A stretch of DNA of 64,000 nucleotides from Oehlia diaphana (Eukaryota; Glomeromycota; Glomeromycetes; Glomerales; Glomeraceae), in contig QZLH01000191.1 in NCBI GenBank assembly GCA_003833135.1, forward strand, positions 27,982-91,981. Reading direction: 5' to 3'. This document shows, in pieces, positions 49,404 through 60,036 of the stretch (within the stretch, counting starts at the first letter, position 1; each line of letters starts with the position of its first letter). The notes under the pieces were generated by a model that made no database searches, was not told the DNA's origin, and saw only the letters and a program-made list of their open reading frames with translations. Made by a program: the position numbers and the translations under genes.

Positions 49404-49917
49404 ATGCAAAATAAAATTGACACTAAAACCTTAGCATATGTCCAGAAGCGAGAAGGAAGATACTTAGCTAAAGTTAATCCTAATACATATTTATGGGCGT
49501 GTAAGAAAAACCATCAATGAGAGGTGCCATATAAAAATATGAAACAAAATTATAGATGGTACAACATTTGTCCTAATGTACCTGAAAAAACATACAGGTA
49601 TATATTTGAGAATTTATTATATAAAAATTTTCACTTTGAAAGCCTAAATTCTTGGAAGATTACATCTAGATGATTATAATGAAGAATTAGGCTTGGCCTT
49701 TGAATATAGTGATAGCCAACATTATCAAATTATCCCTTTTTTTTACCCACAAGGGTAGATAAATCTAGACACACAAATCTAATGTGATTGGAAAAAGAGG
49801 ATGCTATGCTACAGGGAAGAAGTAATTCCTATAACTATACCCTACTACATAGTAGACTTAGAAACTTTTATAAGGGACGTCTTATATGCATTTAGTTATC
49901 TCCCAATACCCACCTAG
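49404..49917 (+). pseudogene. Decayed zinc-ribbon plus nuclease-like (PD-(D/E)XK/VSR-type) gene
   Basis: From ATG 49404 the frame reads a treble-clef/zinc-ribbon-like module: YVQKREGRYLAKVNPNTYLW, then ACKKNHQ, a TGA stop at 49518-49520, and EVPYKNMKQNYRWYNICP. The spacing W-x-C-x3-H matches the family pattern L-x-W-x-C-x2-G-H-x-W, with the stop where Trp is expected and Tyr at one expected Cys. After further frame breaks near 49650-49670, a second block reads HLDDYNEELGLAFEYSDSQH, then YQIIPFF. This matches the core of a VSR/restriction-endonuclease-like domain (D, then E, then Q-H-Y). The end reads VIPITIPYYIVDLETFIRD and stops at 49915-49917. At least one nonsense and one to two frameshifts are present. 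In life the domain pair would bind and cut nucleic acid; this copy is dead. Family recognition is from memory. Confidence 0.7.
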
Positions 49918-50133
49918 AAGGCAATATAGGCCCTTATTTAATATGCATTAATTATTCTCTTACAAAGAGACATTAAAGTCCTGAATCATCTAAATAATAT
50001 AAACAGAGATTGGAGGGTTTCTCCCAACAACAATTCTTCAGATCTTATGCAGATTGGGAGACCATATAAGATCTATTATTTTGCATCATTTGAAAGAATC
50101 ATTTTTCCACTCTCCAGGAGTCAGTAAGAATGG

Positions 50134-50365
50134 TGTTGCAAATAAGCAATTGCAGAATAATTGCGATTTACAGTATTGCAGAACATTGCAGATTTTTAAA
50201 CCTCAATATCTGCAATTCCACAATCCGCAATTATTCACAATTCCGCAAATATTCTGCAATTCTGCAATTCTGCAAAGTACCGCAATTCAATTGCAGAATA
50301 ATTGCAGAATTGCGGAACATTTGCGGAATTGCGAAATATTTGCATAATTGCAGATTATTTGCAAT
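50134..50365. repeat. TTGCRGAA-rich short repeat
   Basis: Dozens of imperfect copies of TTGCAGAATAATTGCGGAA-like words occur in both orientations (TTGCAGAAT versus ATTCTGCAA), so the segment can fold extensively on itself. Apparent open frames across it encode only the repeat. Confidence 0.75.
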
Positions 50366-50394
50366 TTCACAATATTTATTATTAAAGCAATCCC

Positions 50395-50616
50395 AAAAAA
50401 ATGTTGCAAAACATTTTTTTTTGATTAAAAATACTTTAAAAAAACGTTTCACAATGTTTTTTCTTTAAATTAATTAAAAAAAATGGTGCAAAACGTTTTT
50501 TTTAATTAAAAATACTTTGAAAAAATGTTTCGCAATATTTTTTCTTTAAATTAATTAAAAAAAATGTTGCGAAATATTTTTTTTAATTAAAAATGCTTTG
50601 AAAAAATATTTCATAA
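50395..50616. repeat. 80-bp tandem repeat, 2.8 copies
   Basis: Units start at about 50395, 50474 and 50554. Each reads AAAAAAATGKTGCRAAA, poly-T, then AATTAAAAATACTTTGAAAA and TTTCTTTAAATTAATT. The third copy ends early at CATAACGTGCG. Confidence 0.85.
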
Positions 50617-51246
50617 CGTGCGTTAAGCATATATTCACATGCATGAAGGTTGAATTATTTTTAACGTATCATAAAAATATGTATCTCCTGCCAATTACTC
50701 GAAACTTAAATCATAGGATGATCAGCAAATTGGAAGAATAGTTTTATACATATCAAAATTTAGTTGCACAGATGTCTTGCAATAAAAAAAACATTGGTAA
50801 AACTTTATTGATATTTTATAATGATCATGGCAAAAAAAATAAGCTATATATTATGTTAAATGATTGTGTTGCAAAGTATTATGCAAATGGTAAAAAAAAC
50901 TCTAATGCATACACTGTATATATTTAGAAAGGCTCTATTGTATACATATACATACTGTATAAGCGAAAAAAAATAGTGAAACATTTTATTATTCTATAAT
51001 ATGCTAATCCTTATACATTTCTTTTAGAATATGTATCCGCCTTACACGTTGCTCACAATCTGCATATAGTTTAAAGATGACAGAGGTGCGTGCTTTTCTA
51101 TATAATCGGGAAGCTTTTACTGTTAAGTTATTTCGAATATTTTCAATATAATTGAGTATTAACTATAGAAGGGAAAAATTAATTAACAAAAGAATCTTTC
51201 CAGACATATGAACTTGGTATCAGTGAGATAGAAGGCAAACCTCAAT
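50617..51246. other. Intergenic, no gene seen
   Basis: AT-rich, without a supported frame. It forms the 3' side of the minus-strand gene that follows. Confidence 0.4.
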
Positions 51247-53425
51247 TCATAGCAATATTACTACTAATTTCTCGATCATTAGTAGTTGTGCATTTAACTG
51301 TAGTAGTTTCATTTTTTTAAGTAACCCTAGCTTCCACAAACCTCTTGACTTCCAGTCAATGGCATATACATTATAAAAAAAGCCTATAAATTTAAATAGA
51401 TGAGCAAGCAATCAATGATGTGCTTTTCCTAAAAATCTTATCATATGAGTGGATCCCAATTGTGTATAATTGCTTGAAATCTGTACACTCAACTCCATTG
51501 TTTTCGATTGCTTCCTGCAATAATACGTCACGCATTGCGACTATTAAATTAATCTTATTGTCCAACTTTTTTGACTTACATGCCTCTGGCAATCCCCAGA
51601 TTGTAACCCAATTACCATTTCAAATCTGTCATGTGTAACCCTAAAATTGCACTTTTGTCCTATAAGGAACCGGTCTATTGGTTTTTTCGTTGAATTTGTA
51701 ATGAATGCAGATGTAATACTTTGTATCTCTCCTCTGAAAAACAATGTCAAAATATTTTATTATTAACAAATAGAATATAGTTTGGTGAAACCAGGGATTT
51801 CAATATCCTTACTCATCATATATAAACTTCTGATGGTACGTCAGGATGCCTTTAGTTAACATGTTCGTAAAATTATTGGAAAACATAGCCTCTGGGATTG
51901 AGGTTTGTAACCTTTTCAGGTTATAAGCGCTTCCATACAGTATGGTGAATATATAAAATGTTAATTAAATGTTATCTAACATAAAATGAGATGACTAAAC
52001 TTACTAGGTTTGGATTAGTCTTCATATAGAATTGATCTTTGGATTTCCTTTCAATCAAGACGCAAATAGTAATAATAGTCAAAAATTTAAAAGTAAGTAA
52101 TAAAATATTATATCTCATCTGTACATTTCTCTATCGCTGTGATTAGATTATCTGGCTTCTTTCTAATAGCTTTAATAAGTTCAAAAGTCAGCAAATCATC
52201 AAACGAGCAAAATGAAGATGTGAGTACTTGTTACCTCTTCGATTTTATCAAATAAATTATACAGCATTTCTTCTTGAGATCGCTGTTTTGTTTCATTACT
52301 AGTAGTATTATTATTTCCTCCACTACTGTTATTAGTTCCTTCCGGTTTAATATCTTTAAATTCTACTATTTTGTTAAAATCGTCTTTCATTTCTGACCAT
52401 TTATCGTCAGTAAAAAGCTTCTTGACTTCAGTATCTTTCCCAGATAAATCAAATATTCCAAAAAATGCGGGACTGGCAAATAAACATTAGGATGTGTGAT
52501 GTTAGAGAGAATCTTGCAACTGGGTTACTAAAATAAATGCTCACTATAGGTAAGCCTTTGATTTTGGAATTGTTGATCTAAAGTTCTCCAAAACTTGAGA
52601 GACGTTTTTCCCTGTTGAGAGAATCCACGCATTGAATGGAGAACTTTCCACCTGTACAGTTTTTGGTTGGGAAATTTCTTCAGTTTCGCTCTTTTTGATT
52701 AACAAAGAAAGTCAGCCTTCCAAAACATGTTTGTACATAATGACTGGTAAAATCCAATTAGGCAGTAAGGAAAAGGTATTTTTTACCTCTTTTCATCATA
52801 TTCACATACTTTCTTGTCTTTGTGATCTTTGAACTTATAAGTTGTAAGGGATAACTTAGAATAAGTGCATACTACACTATAAAAGGAAATACAGATTGAG
52901 TACAAACCGATTTAAACAGTACGTTATCCATATAATATTCTTTATGGCGAATTCTTTTTTCACTAGACGACGAAGATTCTTCGTTGTCTCGTTTTTTGCT
53001 CGAATTGTTTCATAAGAATTTGAAAACTTGCGTTCTGAGAATATTGTTGAGTCTAATAACCGAATTCTCTCAGAAATCTGCTTGTTTAGGTTCCGTTGAT
53101 AGAATTCACCGTAGAGATCCTCACAACTTTGCTTTATAATAGAGCCTTCGAAAGTTTCATAAATTTCAAGGAGGTCTTTGCAGAATACAGTTATGCAGCC
53201 GGGAGCCTTTTTAATACAATTTTTTGCGATAAGATTCAGAGATTTTTGCCAATCATCGTAAACAGTAGACCATGGTATAATTAATTCATCGGAATTTAAA
53301 CAAAATCCCAAATAGTGTTTTAATTGCCAAAATTGAGCCTCTACGACCTTAAAGTAACTGTGAGTATAATTTTCTTCAGGTACCTTATAACCAAGGTATG
53401 TCTTCGATCTAAGAACTGCAGTCAT
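51247..53425 (-). pseudogene. Multi-exon gene of unknown family, apparently frameshifted
   Basis: Coding-like exons lie in order on the minus strand. The first is 53425 to about 52930 (starts MTAVLRSKTYLGYKVPEENY), then 52833-52787, 52690-52545 (contains FNAWILSTGKNVSQVLENFR) and 52472-52235 (contains PAFFGIFDLSGKDTEVKKLF and a Gly/Asn/Thr linker). Pieces at about 52210-52120 (LLTFELIKAIRKKPDNL) and 52060-52015 follow, then 51937-51813 and 51733 to about 51400. A last block (51369-51247) contains YAIDWKSRGLWKLGLLKK. Donors GTGAGC, GTAAGG and GTAAGT and matching acceptors support several joins. Near 51620 the frame slips by one base: RFEMV before and NWVTIWGLPEACK after fit only if a base is missing. 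The exon around 52210 also fails to join in frame. It could be an intact gene with assembly errors, but decay is likelier. No domain is recognised. Confidence 0.6.
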
Positions 53426-53586
53426 GATTAAAAAGTTTAGAGTTGGGAGTGGTAGCTTAATATGTAAAGGAATACGCGTTACGCGTCTACTGATGAGTGA
53501 TGAGTACTTTTGGAGTTATACAATCTCACTGTTATATTATTGGTACAAGTTATGTAAGTAGTGTCACGTATCAGAGCTGCAAATAA

Positions 53587-54628
53587 TAGCCCTGTTCATT
53601 TCTAGACCAGACTGGATTGATCGCAAATTTGTACCCCAAAATAATTGGTTACTGATGCAGTCAGCAGTCAGTCAAGCTGATCTACAAAAATAGGTGTTTT
53701 TCCCTGATCGATTTTATAATAAACATGATAAACAACAACTACGTGTTTTTGCCCTATAAGCTATTATGGATATACTAGGAAATGGAAACCGTTGTAAGTC
53801 CAGAGCGAAAAAAAGGTCATTAATAAACCTTTATCTTGTTTATCTGATGTAACACAAATTTATTTTCATCTGATGTAGCACGAAATTTCAATGACGTGAC
53901 GCGAGCGGACAACCGGANNNNNNNNNNNNNNNNNNNNNNNNNNNNNNNNNNNNNNNNNNNNNNNNNNNNNNNNNNNNNNNNNNNNNNNNNNNNNNNNNNN
54001 NNNNNNNNNNNNNNNNNNNNNNNNNNNNNNNNNNNNNNNNNNNNNNNNNNNNNNNNNNNNNNNNNNNNNNNNNNNNNNNNNNNNNNNNNNNNNNNNNNNN
54101 NNNNNNNNNNNNNNNNNNNNNNNNNNNNNNNNNNNNNNNNNNNNNNNNNNNNNNNNNNNNNNNNNNNNNNNNNNNNNNNNNNNNNNNNNNNNNNNNNNNN
54201 NNNNNNNNNNNNNNNNNNNNNNNNNNNNNNNNNNNNNNNNNNNNNNNNNNNNNNNNNNNNNNNNNNNNNNNNNNNNNNNNNNNNNNNNNNNNNNNNNNNN
54301 NNNNNNNNNNNNNNNNNNNNNNNNNNNNNNNNNNNNNNNNNNNNNNNNNNNNNNNNNNNNNNNNNNNNNNNNNNNNNNNNNNNNNNNNNNNNNNNNNNNN
54401 NNNNNNNNNNNNNNNNNNNNNNNNNNNNNNNNNNNNNGCGAGCGGACAACCGGATATCGTCACGTGACACTATTTGACATAGTCCTTCGAAAACATATAT
54501 AGTCCTTCGCTTCGCTCCGGACAATAACCAATCCGATCAAACAAAAATTGTGCTCAATTGTAACTATGATCTGATTGGTTATACATTTTTTCAGTCAATC
54601 CGATACGATCTAGAAATGAACAGGGCTA
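53587..54628. mobile_element. TIR-bearing DNA element flanked by TA (Tc1/mariner-like layout), with an internal gap
   Basis: TAGCCCTGTTCATTTCTAGA at 53587-53606 is the exact reverse complement of the sequence at 54609-54628. Further inside, GGATTGA is shared at the matching place, so the inverted repeats extend imperfectly. The outer TA on each side could be the duplicated target, giving 18-bp termini GCCCTGTTCATTTCTAGA. Total length is about 1.04 kb, half of it unresolved. No transposase is visible in the known part, so it is probably non-autonomous. Confidence 0.7.
53918..54437. other. Assembly gap (520 N) between direct copies of a 17-mer
   Basis: GCGAGCGGACAACCGGA stands immediately left (53901-53917) and immediately right (54438-54454) of the unresolved bases. 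This suggests an unresolved tandem repeat inside the TIR element, or an overlap the assembler failed to merge. Confidence 0.95.
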
Positions 54629-54631
54629 ATG

Positions 54632-54731
54632 TATCGTTCTTATACGATCAGGTGCTATGTTCTTATACGACGTATATGTCACACAATATAGGTCGTATAA
54701 GATAGTATATCGTACACGTATAAGAACGATA
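54632..54731. repeat. 100-bp foldback with nested arms
   Basis: The outer arms TATCGTTCTTATACG (54632-54646) and CGTATAAGAACGATA (54717-54731) pair perfectly. The inner arms CTTATACGAC (54662-54671) and GTCGTATAAG (54692-54701) pair perfectly too. It begins 3 bp after the right end of the TIR element. Confidence 0.85.
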
Positions 54732-54795
54732 CCTTTGCATCAGAGCTTCAGTTTTCGAAGTTCTCAAGCTGAAATAAAGTGGGTACGATTATGCC

Positions 54796-55090
54796 GAAGT
54801 TTTCGTGTCTGTTCCAGGCAATTGGCGGCGAGAACTTCCCTTGGTATACTTACCTTGGAGACGCCATACTTCATGTCTGTTCCAGGCAATTGGCGGTGAA
54901 GTTATGATTCGCTTGGTGGCTAGCAACTGTTCGTGTCTGTTCCAGGCAATTGGCGGCGGCAGTTGATCCGCTGACTTTGCCGAAGTTCCTCGCGTCTGTT
55001 CCAGGCAATTGGCGGCGAGCACTTCCCCTGGTATTTTTACCTTGGAGACGCCATACTTCATGTCTGTTCCAGGCAATTGGCGGTGAAGTT
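54796..55090. repeat. Five-copy 23-bp repeat in a 187-bp higher-order array
   Basis: The core (ending CTGTTCCAGGCAATTGGCGG) occurs at 54806-54828, 54874-54896, 54934-54956, 54993-55015 and 55061-55083. Period lengths are 68, 60, 59 and 68 bp. The intervals between cores 1-2 and 4-5 are nearly identical (both contain ACCTTGGAGACGCCATACTT), so the array is a 187-bp unit duplicated once. It is GC-richer than its surroundings. Confidence 0.9.
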
Positions 55091-56158
55091 ATGAGTCAGT
55101 AGATATTCAAGTCATTTCTTGATGGTCATCAGCCCTTTATCAGCTAAAGCTCGCACTTTTGTCAAGAAAAATTCTCATACATAATTGGATAATAGTGTAC
55201 GTACACTTTAGGATTACATCAGACATGATTAAATTTAGAAGCCCGATTTGAGCGAAAATTTATTAATAAAAAAAAACAGCTAAGTGATTATAATGGAATA
55301 ATTGAAATATGTGATGCTATCAAAGAGGGAGGGAGTACGCGGATCCTAGGCCATTTAATGCGAGTCCCAGCATCAAGTTATTTCTTTGCTCTCGAATAAT
55401 TTCTATAATTAATTGTTTTATTTCTATCTCTATTGCTAACTACGAGATTTTTGTCTATCTATAACACTATCATCCGTACAGACTATGTAAAAGATCATTT
55501 CCCACAAGAGAACTTTCTCGAGATAAAGTAATTTCGAACCTACAGTATAAATTCGAAAGATTAGTACAAGGAATTGTTTGCTTAATTTTTTCAGCATTAT
55601 TGCCGGAACGATAATGTGCAAAGTTTCAAGAATTCGGCACGTGAAGATGCTTATGACAGAAAAATTATTTGATATACTACGCCAGACTTTTGCTGTGCCG
55701 TTGCATGTGACGAGATTCATAGTGAGTAATTTTGTGAGTAATTTTGTGAGTAATTTCACTGTCTATTGTACGCGTGATGATGGTCAGTGATTTTCTCGGC
55801 GAAGATCAAAATGCCGATATATAACAAGAAGAGCAATATGTCCGTTTTATTATGGAACATCTATAGCAGAAAATCGATTAAGATCGTGATGACATGTTTC
55901 AAGAAGCTAGCCGAGCAATAAACTAACTTATTTTATAATACTTTACGGGAATATACTCGTTTGTTTGATTGGAGATAATATTGATGATGTAAATTATGGT
56001 AAGTTTGAATGTTTCGCTTATTTTTTTTACTTATACAAGGCGGATAAAAAGATTCACTAACTAGGCCTCACCTTTTTATATGATTTGTAGCGGGTTTAAG
56101 GATCATTTATGGAATAAATCTTTGGAGGAAATTACGTTATTATGTTTCATCACGAAAA
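55091..56158. other. No gene supported
   Basis: Open frames at 55436-55759 (minus) and 55578-55790 (plus) overlap each other and show no domain. A 13-bp unit GTGAGTAATTTT occurs three times at about 55722-55760. Confidence 0.4.
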
Positions 56159-56386
56159 TCAGATCAACGGATACTCCTTAAAATTATAATAGACACTGAG
56201 ATCATGTCCCTGGATCAACAAGGGGGTTTTTTTATTATTAATACATGTAAAAGCTTGAGTATATGCGGGAAGTTTCGAGAATAAATTATATAGTGCAATG
56301 ACTTGTTCCCGTGATACATGATGATTGTTTTTCAAATGATACTGTGCATTTATTAATTCCAGATCCTCGGATGAAAAGCTGATCAA
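56159..56386 (-). pseudogene. Protein-like fragment, 75 codons
   Basis: The frame contains SEDLELINAQYHLKNNHHVS and REQVIALYNLFSKLPAYTQA, with a composition of real protein and clear helical pattern, ending VYYNFKEYPLI. It may be a downstream exon of the zinc-motif gene that ends at 56513, or a separate decayed gene. The family is not recognised. Confidence 0.4.
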
Positions 56387-56512
56387 GAAATATTAGTATA
56401 TAAACATAATCCCATACGCTTCTCAAATATTGATATATGAATATATTGCGCTTAATACGCCTTTGCTTTATTGATTGAAAATAAAAAAAGAATTACATAT
56501 TGCAGTTTATGT

Positions 56513-57055
56513 CTATTGATCGTATGCAACAGTGCCATCATGTGTTATAATCGCAAACTTGAATTTATTACTTGAAGAGTTACAGCTAAGACAATATTCC
56601 AACTTATCTTGGGATAACAATTTCACTAATTCAGAATTATAGGGAAGCTGATTCCCATTTCTACAGTACCATGAGCCATGTAATCCATAATTCCCATGTT
56701 TTCCATCACAAATAGGGTATGGCGAGTTCCACGGCTGAGCTAATGCAAAATTATAATTATCAATCCCCCTAAAACTATTTCACAATTTCAGGTATGTGAA
56801 ATGCTCTAAGATGGATTCAATAATTAATTCTGGATAGGGTTTGGCTTTGTAAGTGATAGGCTTGAAATCAGAGGCTTGAGGCTTTGCTGACATTATCACA
56901 GCTTCGGATAATTGCCATGGCTCATGTCCAGTTTCTTTTTTATATTTTTTGTATAAATTGGAATGAACCTTATCTGTCAAAACGCTTGGTAATCCACTTA
57001 ATTTGGCATGCCAATCCAGATATTCAGGAGTTAGTATTTTATCGGACTTGGTCAT
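56513..57055 (-). pseudogene. Zinc-motif protein gene with one in-frame stop
   Basis: From ATG 57055 the frame (starts MTKSDKILTPEYLDWHAKLS) runs through KPITYKAKPYPELIIESILE to TGA at 56780-56782. The same frame continues openly to TAG at 56513. The continuation holds PYPICDGKHGNYGLHGSWYC and a later YCLSCNSSS. This looks like a C-x2-C/H zinc-ribbon with a relaxed first cysteine pair, and is of the same general kind as the motif in the neighbouring gene (CSLCKLDH). One stop in a 180-codon frame suggests recent decay or an unseen intron. Its role is unknown, probably nucleic-acid or protein binding. Confidence 0.55.
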
Positions 57056-57178
57056 GTTGTCTTTTTTTATGATTGCGAATCAATTTAAATTACAGTAGGT
57101 AATAGTCAACATAAATTAGCCCTGTAAAAAAATAGTTTCTCAAGAGAAACACAAATATAGTATTGTAAAATAATGTGA

Positions 57179-58680
57179 CTACACAACTATCTCAATTTCA
57201 CGCTGTTCACATTTAATAAAATAGGATCCAGCTTTATATCTACCTTCTATGCTTTCATCATCATCATGGTCTAACTTGCATAATGAGCATAATGTCTCAT
57301 TAATAATCAAAATTTTCACTACTAAATTCTCTATATAAATTAGGATATTGATCCAATGTCTTGTTGCAAAAATAGGATGGTCATAAGTTGGGTTCATCTT
57401 AGGCATTGGTCAAAATACAGGTAAAATATTTACTCCAGATTTTAAAGATGTTTGTTCCTCTAATGTATTAGTATGTGACAACTCAGAATTTTTCTTATTA
57501 CTTTCTAAACTGAGATTAGGATGTGACAATTCAGAATTTTTCTCATCACTTAACAAAGTGTCTTTTGGCTAAGTACAGGTAGGCGATTTTATTTTAATGC
57601 TGTAGTCAACTGGCATATTATCTATGATATATTAAATGTCTTCATACGTCATTTTTGAAATACTGTTAACAGAGAATGAATGTATCTGATAAATTTTATG
57701 CATGCCAATTGCATTAAAAAGCTTTCAGAGTTTCTTGGCCTGCTCAATTCTTTTCCATAAAAGTGCATCAGAAGTATCTGCAGGAAGTTGAGTTCTAACT
57801 TTCATATTTAAAATTCTACTAATAGCATTAGATTCTAGATCAACTTGTTTTTCAGATGCTATTTCACTTCGTTCTTGGATAAGAGCTTTTTCAAATTGAT
57901 AGTAACATATAATGGCCTCTTAGACCGCATGATCAGCAAAGTCTTCAACATTAAGAAGTTTCTTATACAAAAAAGAAAATGTTATTCCCATTTTTACTGT
58001 TGAGGAATTATAGCTTCGTACTAATTGCTTTAGGCAAATATCTAAAGAATTCGAGTCCAGCTCACCTATAGTATTAGAACATTTGGTACTTGAATTCTTA
58101 GATACTTCTTGAATAAATTTCTCCCTTTGTTCTTTTCTGCGAAGTGCTTTTTTATTAACAGATACCTGTTTACCTTTTTCAGAAGAGATGGGTTCCACTT
58201 TTGCAAACTTTTTATCCCGCTTTCTCTGCCTTATCCCATCACTGACAATTTTCTTATTCACTTCATCCAGAAAAGAGACCATCATCTCTTTCTCCGATGG
58301 CTTAATGTTTGCATTATTATCAGGTGATCTATTTATGGACTGGTTTATTACAGGATCAGATATATCATGGGAAGCATATGCTGTGGTACAGCTAATATCT
58401 TTTCTTCTTCAACAGAGCATGAGTTCTGCATGTTAGTAACATGCTGTGGTTGCTGAGGCCTTGTGAGGTTGGAGGAATCAAAATTATGTCTTAATTTTAC
58501 TAATTCAGCTTTAAACTCAACATTCTCAGCTGAAATATCTACACTATTTTTTTCCAATTTCTCGATTCTAACCTTGTGTTCAGCATTCTTAGCATCACGC
58601 CTAGCATTCTCTTCAATAATCTACTTCAACTTTGCGTTTTCAGCCTTAAGTTCAGTAATACGCTGTCATCATGATCGATA
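57179..58680 (-). pseudogene. Coiled-coil/zinc-motif protein gene, heavily nonsense-mutated
   Basis: The upstream part (58680-58348) is a heptad-rich coiled coil (RITELKAENAKLK, TAG at 58621-58623, then IIEENARRDAKNAEH and EKNSVDISAENVEFKAELVK). After a frame change near 58390 the text continues as DEVNKKIVSDGIRQRKRDKK in one frame down to 57179. That frame is interrupted by stops at 57920, 57725, 57632, 57569 and 57410, yet stays protein-like across them (IICYYQFEKALIQERSE, then KLFNAIGMHKIYQIHSFS). The end carries a zinc-ribbon-like CSLCKLDHDDDESIEGRYKA, then GSYFIKC. Nonsense changes without many frameshifts suggest point-mutation decay. I associate this architecture with large families in Rhizophagus; the function is unknown. 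Confidence 0.7.
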
Positions 58681-60036
58681 ATATACTATAGAAGATATGA
58701 AATATTTAATAATCTGTTAGTATATATACATTCTGCTAAAAAAAATATGTAGGTTATGATGTCACTTCCTGAACTGAGATCATGAAGTTTTGAACACATA
58801 TTTTTCTTTTTCTAAACTGAGTTCAGAAAGTTTTGCCAAAAAATTTTTTTATTAATAGGGATTTACTAAAGTAAACAATCATCATACAAGTAGGCATCAT
58901 TATAACAAACTTATTCGTTGTCTTTCTCTTTTAAGATGATGATAAATTTTAAATACGAAAATGAGTATGAATAATGGACAGAGAAAAGAAATGTTTTGTA
59001 ATTGGTTGTTGGTTAAAAAGATCCATTTTTGCGAAAAATTAATATAGGATCAATATTGTGCATCCCACGCATTCAAAATATGAAAGAATGTAATAATCCC
59101 ACAATCTTGTAAAGGATGTGAATGAGGCACTAAATCAAGCGTTCAGGTTTGTGTCCAATATGAACAAGATAAGGAAAAAGCATAGTACATATATTATAAA
59201 AAAAAGAATATGGGAGGAAATGAGTAATTAAACATACCATTTTTATAAGTACTAATTATCTATTATTATTTTCATAAATACTAATTTCAACAATCTATAT
59301 GCAAGAATCAGACATACATAGAACAGTACTTAATTTACTAACTGGTTGATGAATCAGCCCAAATGGAAAGCTATTTCAGAAGTTGATTCATGAAGGTTAC
59401 AGATATGCTAATAGACTTTCAGATTATTTAAAAGATATTAGGACTATATATATCAGTGAATTTGAACTGGATCCTTTAGCCAACTTCTACTATCTAGCCT
59501 TAATTCCACCCTTATCTATCTTAGCAAGTAGATCAGATATTCATAAAAACTTTCCTATTTCTGTGAACTCTGCTGTTGAAGTGGGATGAGTTTATTTACC
59601 CTCAAAAAAAATAAATGATCTTTGCTTCAAAACCTAATGGAAATGAATTACAGTAACCTATTTACATTGATAGAGATAACTTGGAAGCGTGAAGAGACAA
59701 AAGCTTTGAGGAATGACATACTCGTAAAATTCCTTCATCATCCAAATTTAGTTCCTTCAAAGAATAGGCCAAATTCTTTATATGATACATTTACCAAGAC
59801 AAATATTTTAGGACTAGAACATATATTGGCTCTATCACGAATTTAAGATGTGATTATGATATAAATAAATTATTTATAGCCCTGGAATGGCAGTTCCATG
59901 ACTAAATATTTTTTCACTTATCATATATACCTGCAAATTTGCCAAAAATTTTTTTTATTAATATATGCAAAAAATAAATACAAATGTTCAGAATGTAGCC
60001 TGTGATACATGACATCTATGCTAGTCTTCTATACAA
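58681..60036. other. Gene-poor, two weak plus-strand fragments
   Basis: Frames at 59383-59589 (contains RLSDYLKDIRTIYISEFELD) and 59622-59846 (contains SLYDTFTKTNILGLEHILAL) look protein-like but have no domain and no start context. They may be pieces of one decayed gene. Confidence 0.35.

Noticed and set aside
53820..54524. Long open frames across 53.8-54.5 kb on both strands
   Set aside because: They consist almost entirely of unresolved bases in the gap.
54806..55083. CRISPR array
   Set aside because: Repeats and spacing look right, but the intervals repeat each other in a 187-bp period, only five copies exist, no cas genes are near, and the contig is eukaryotic.
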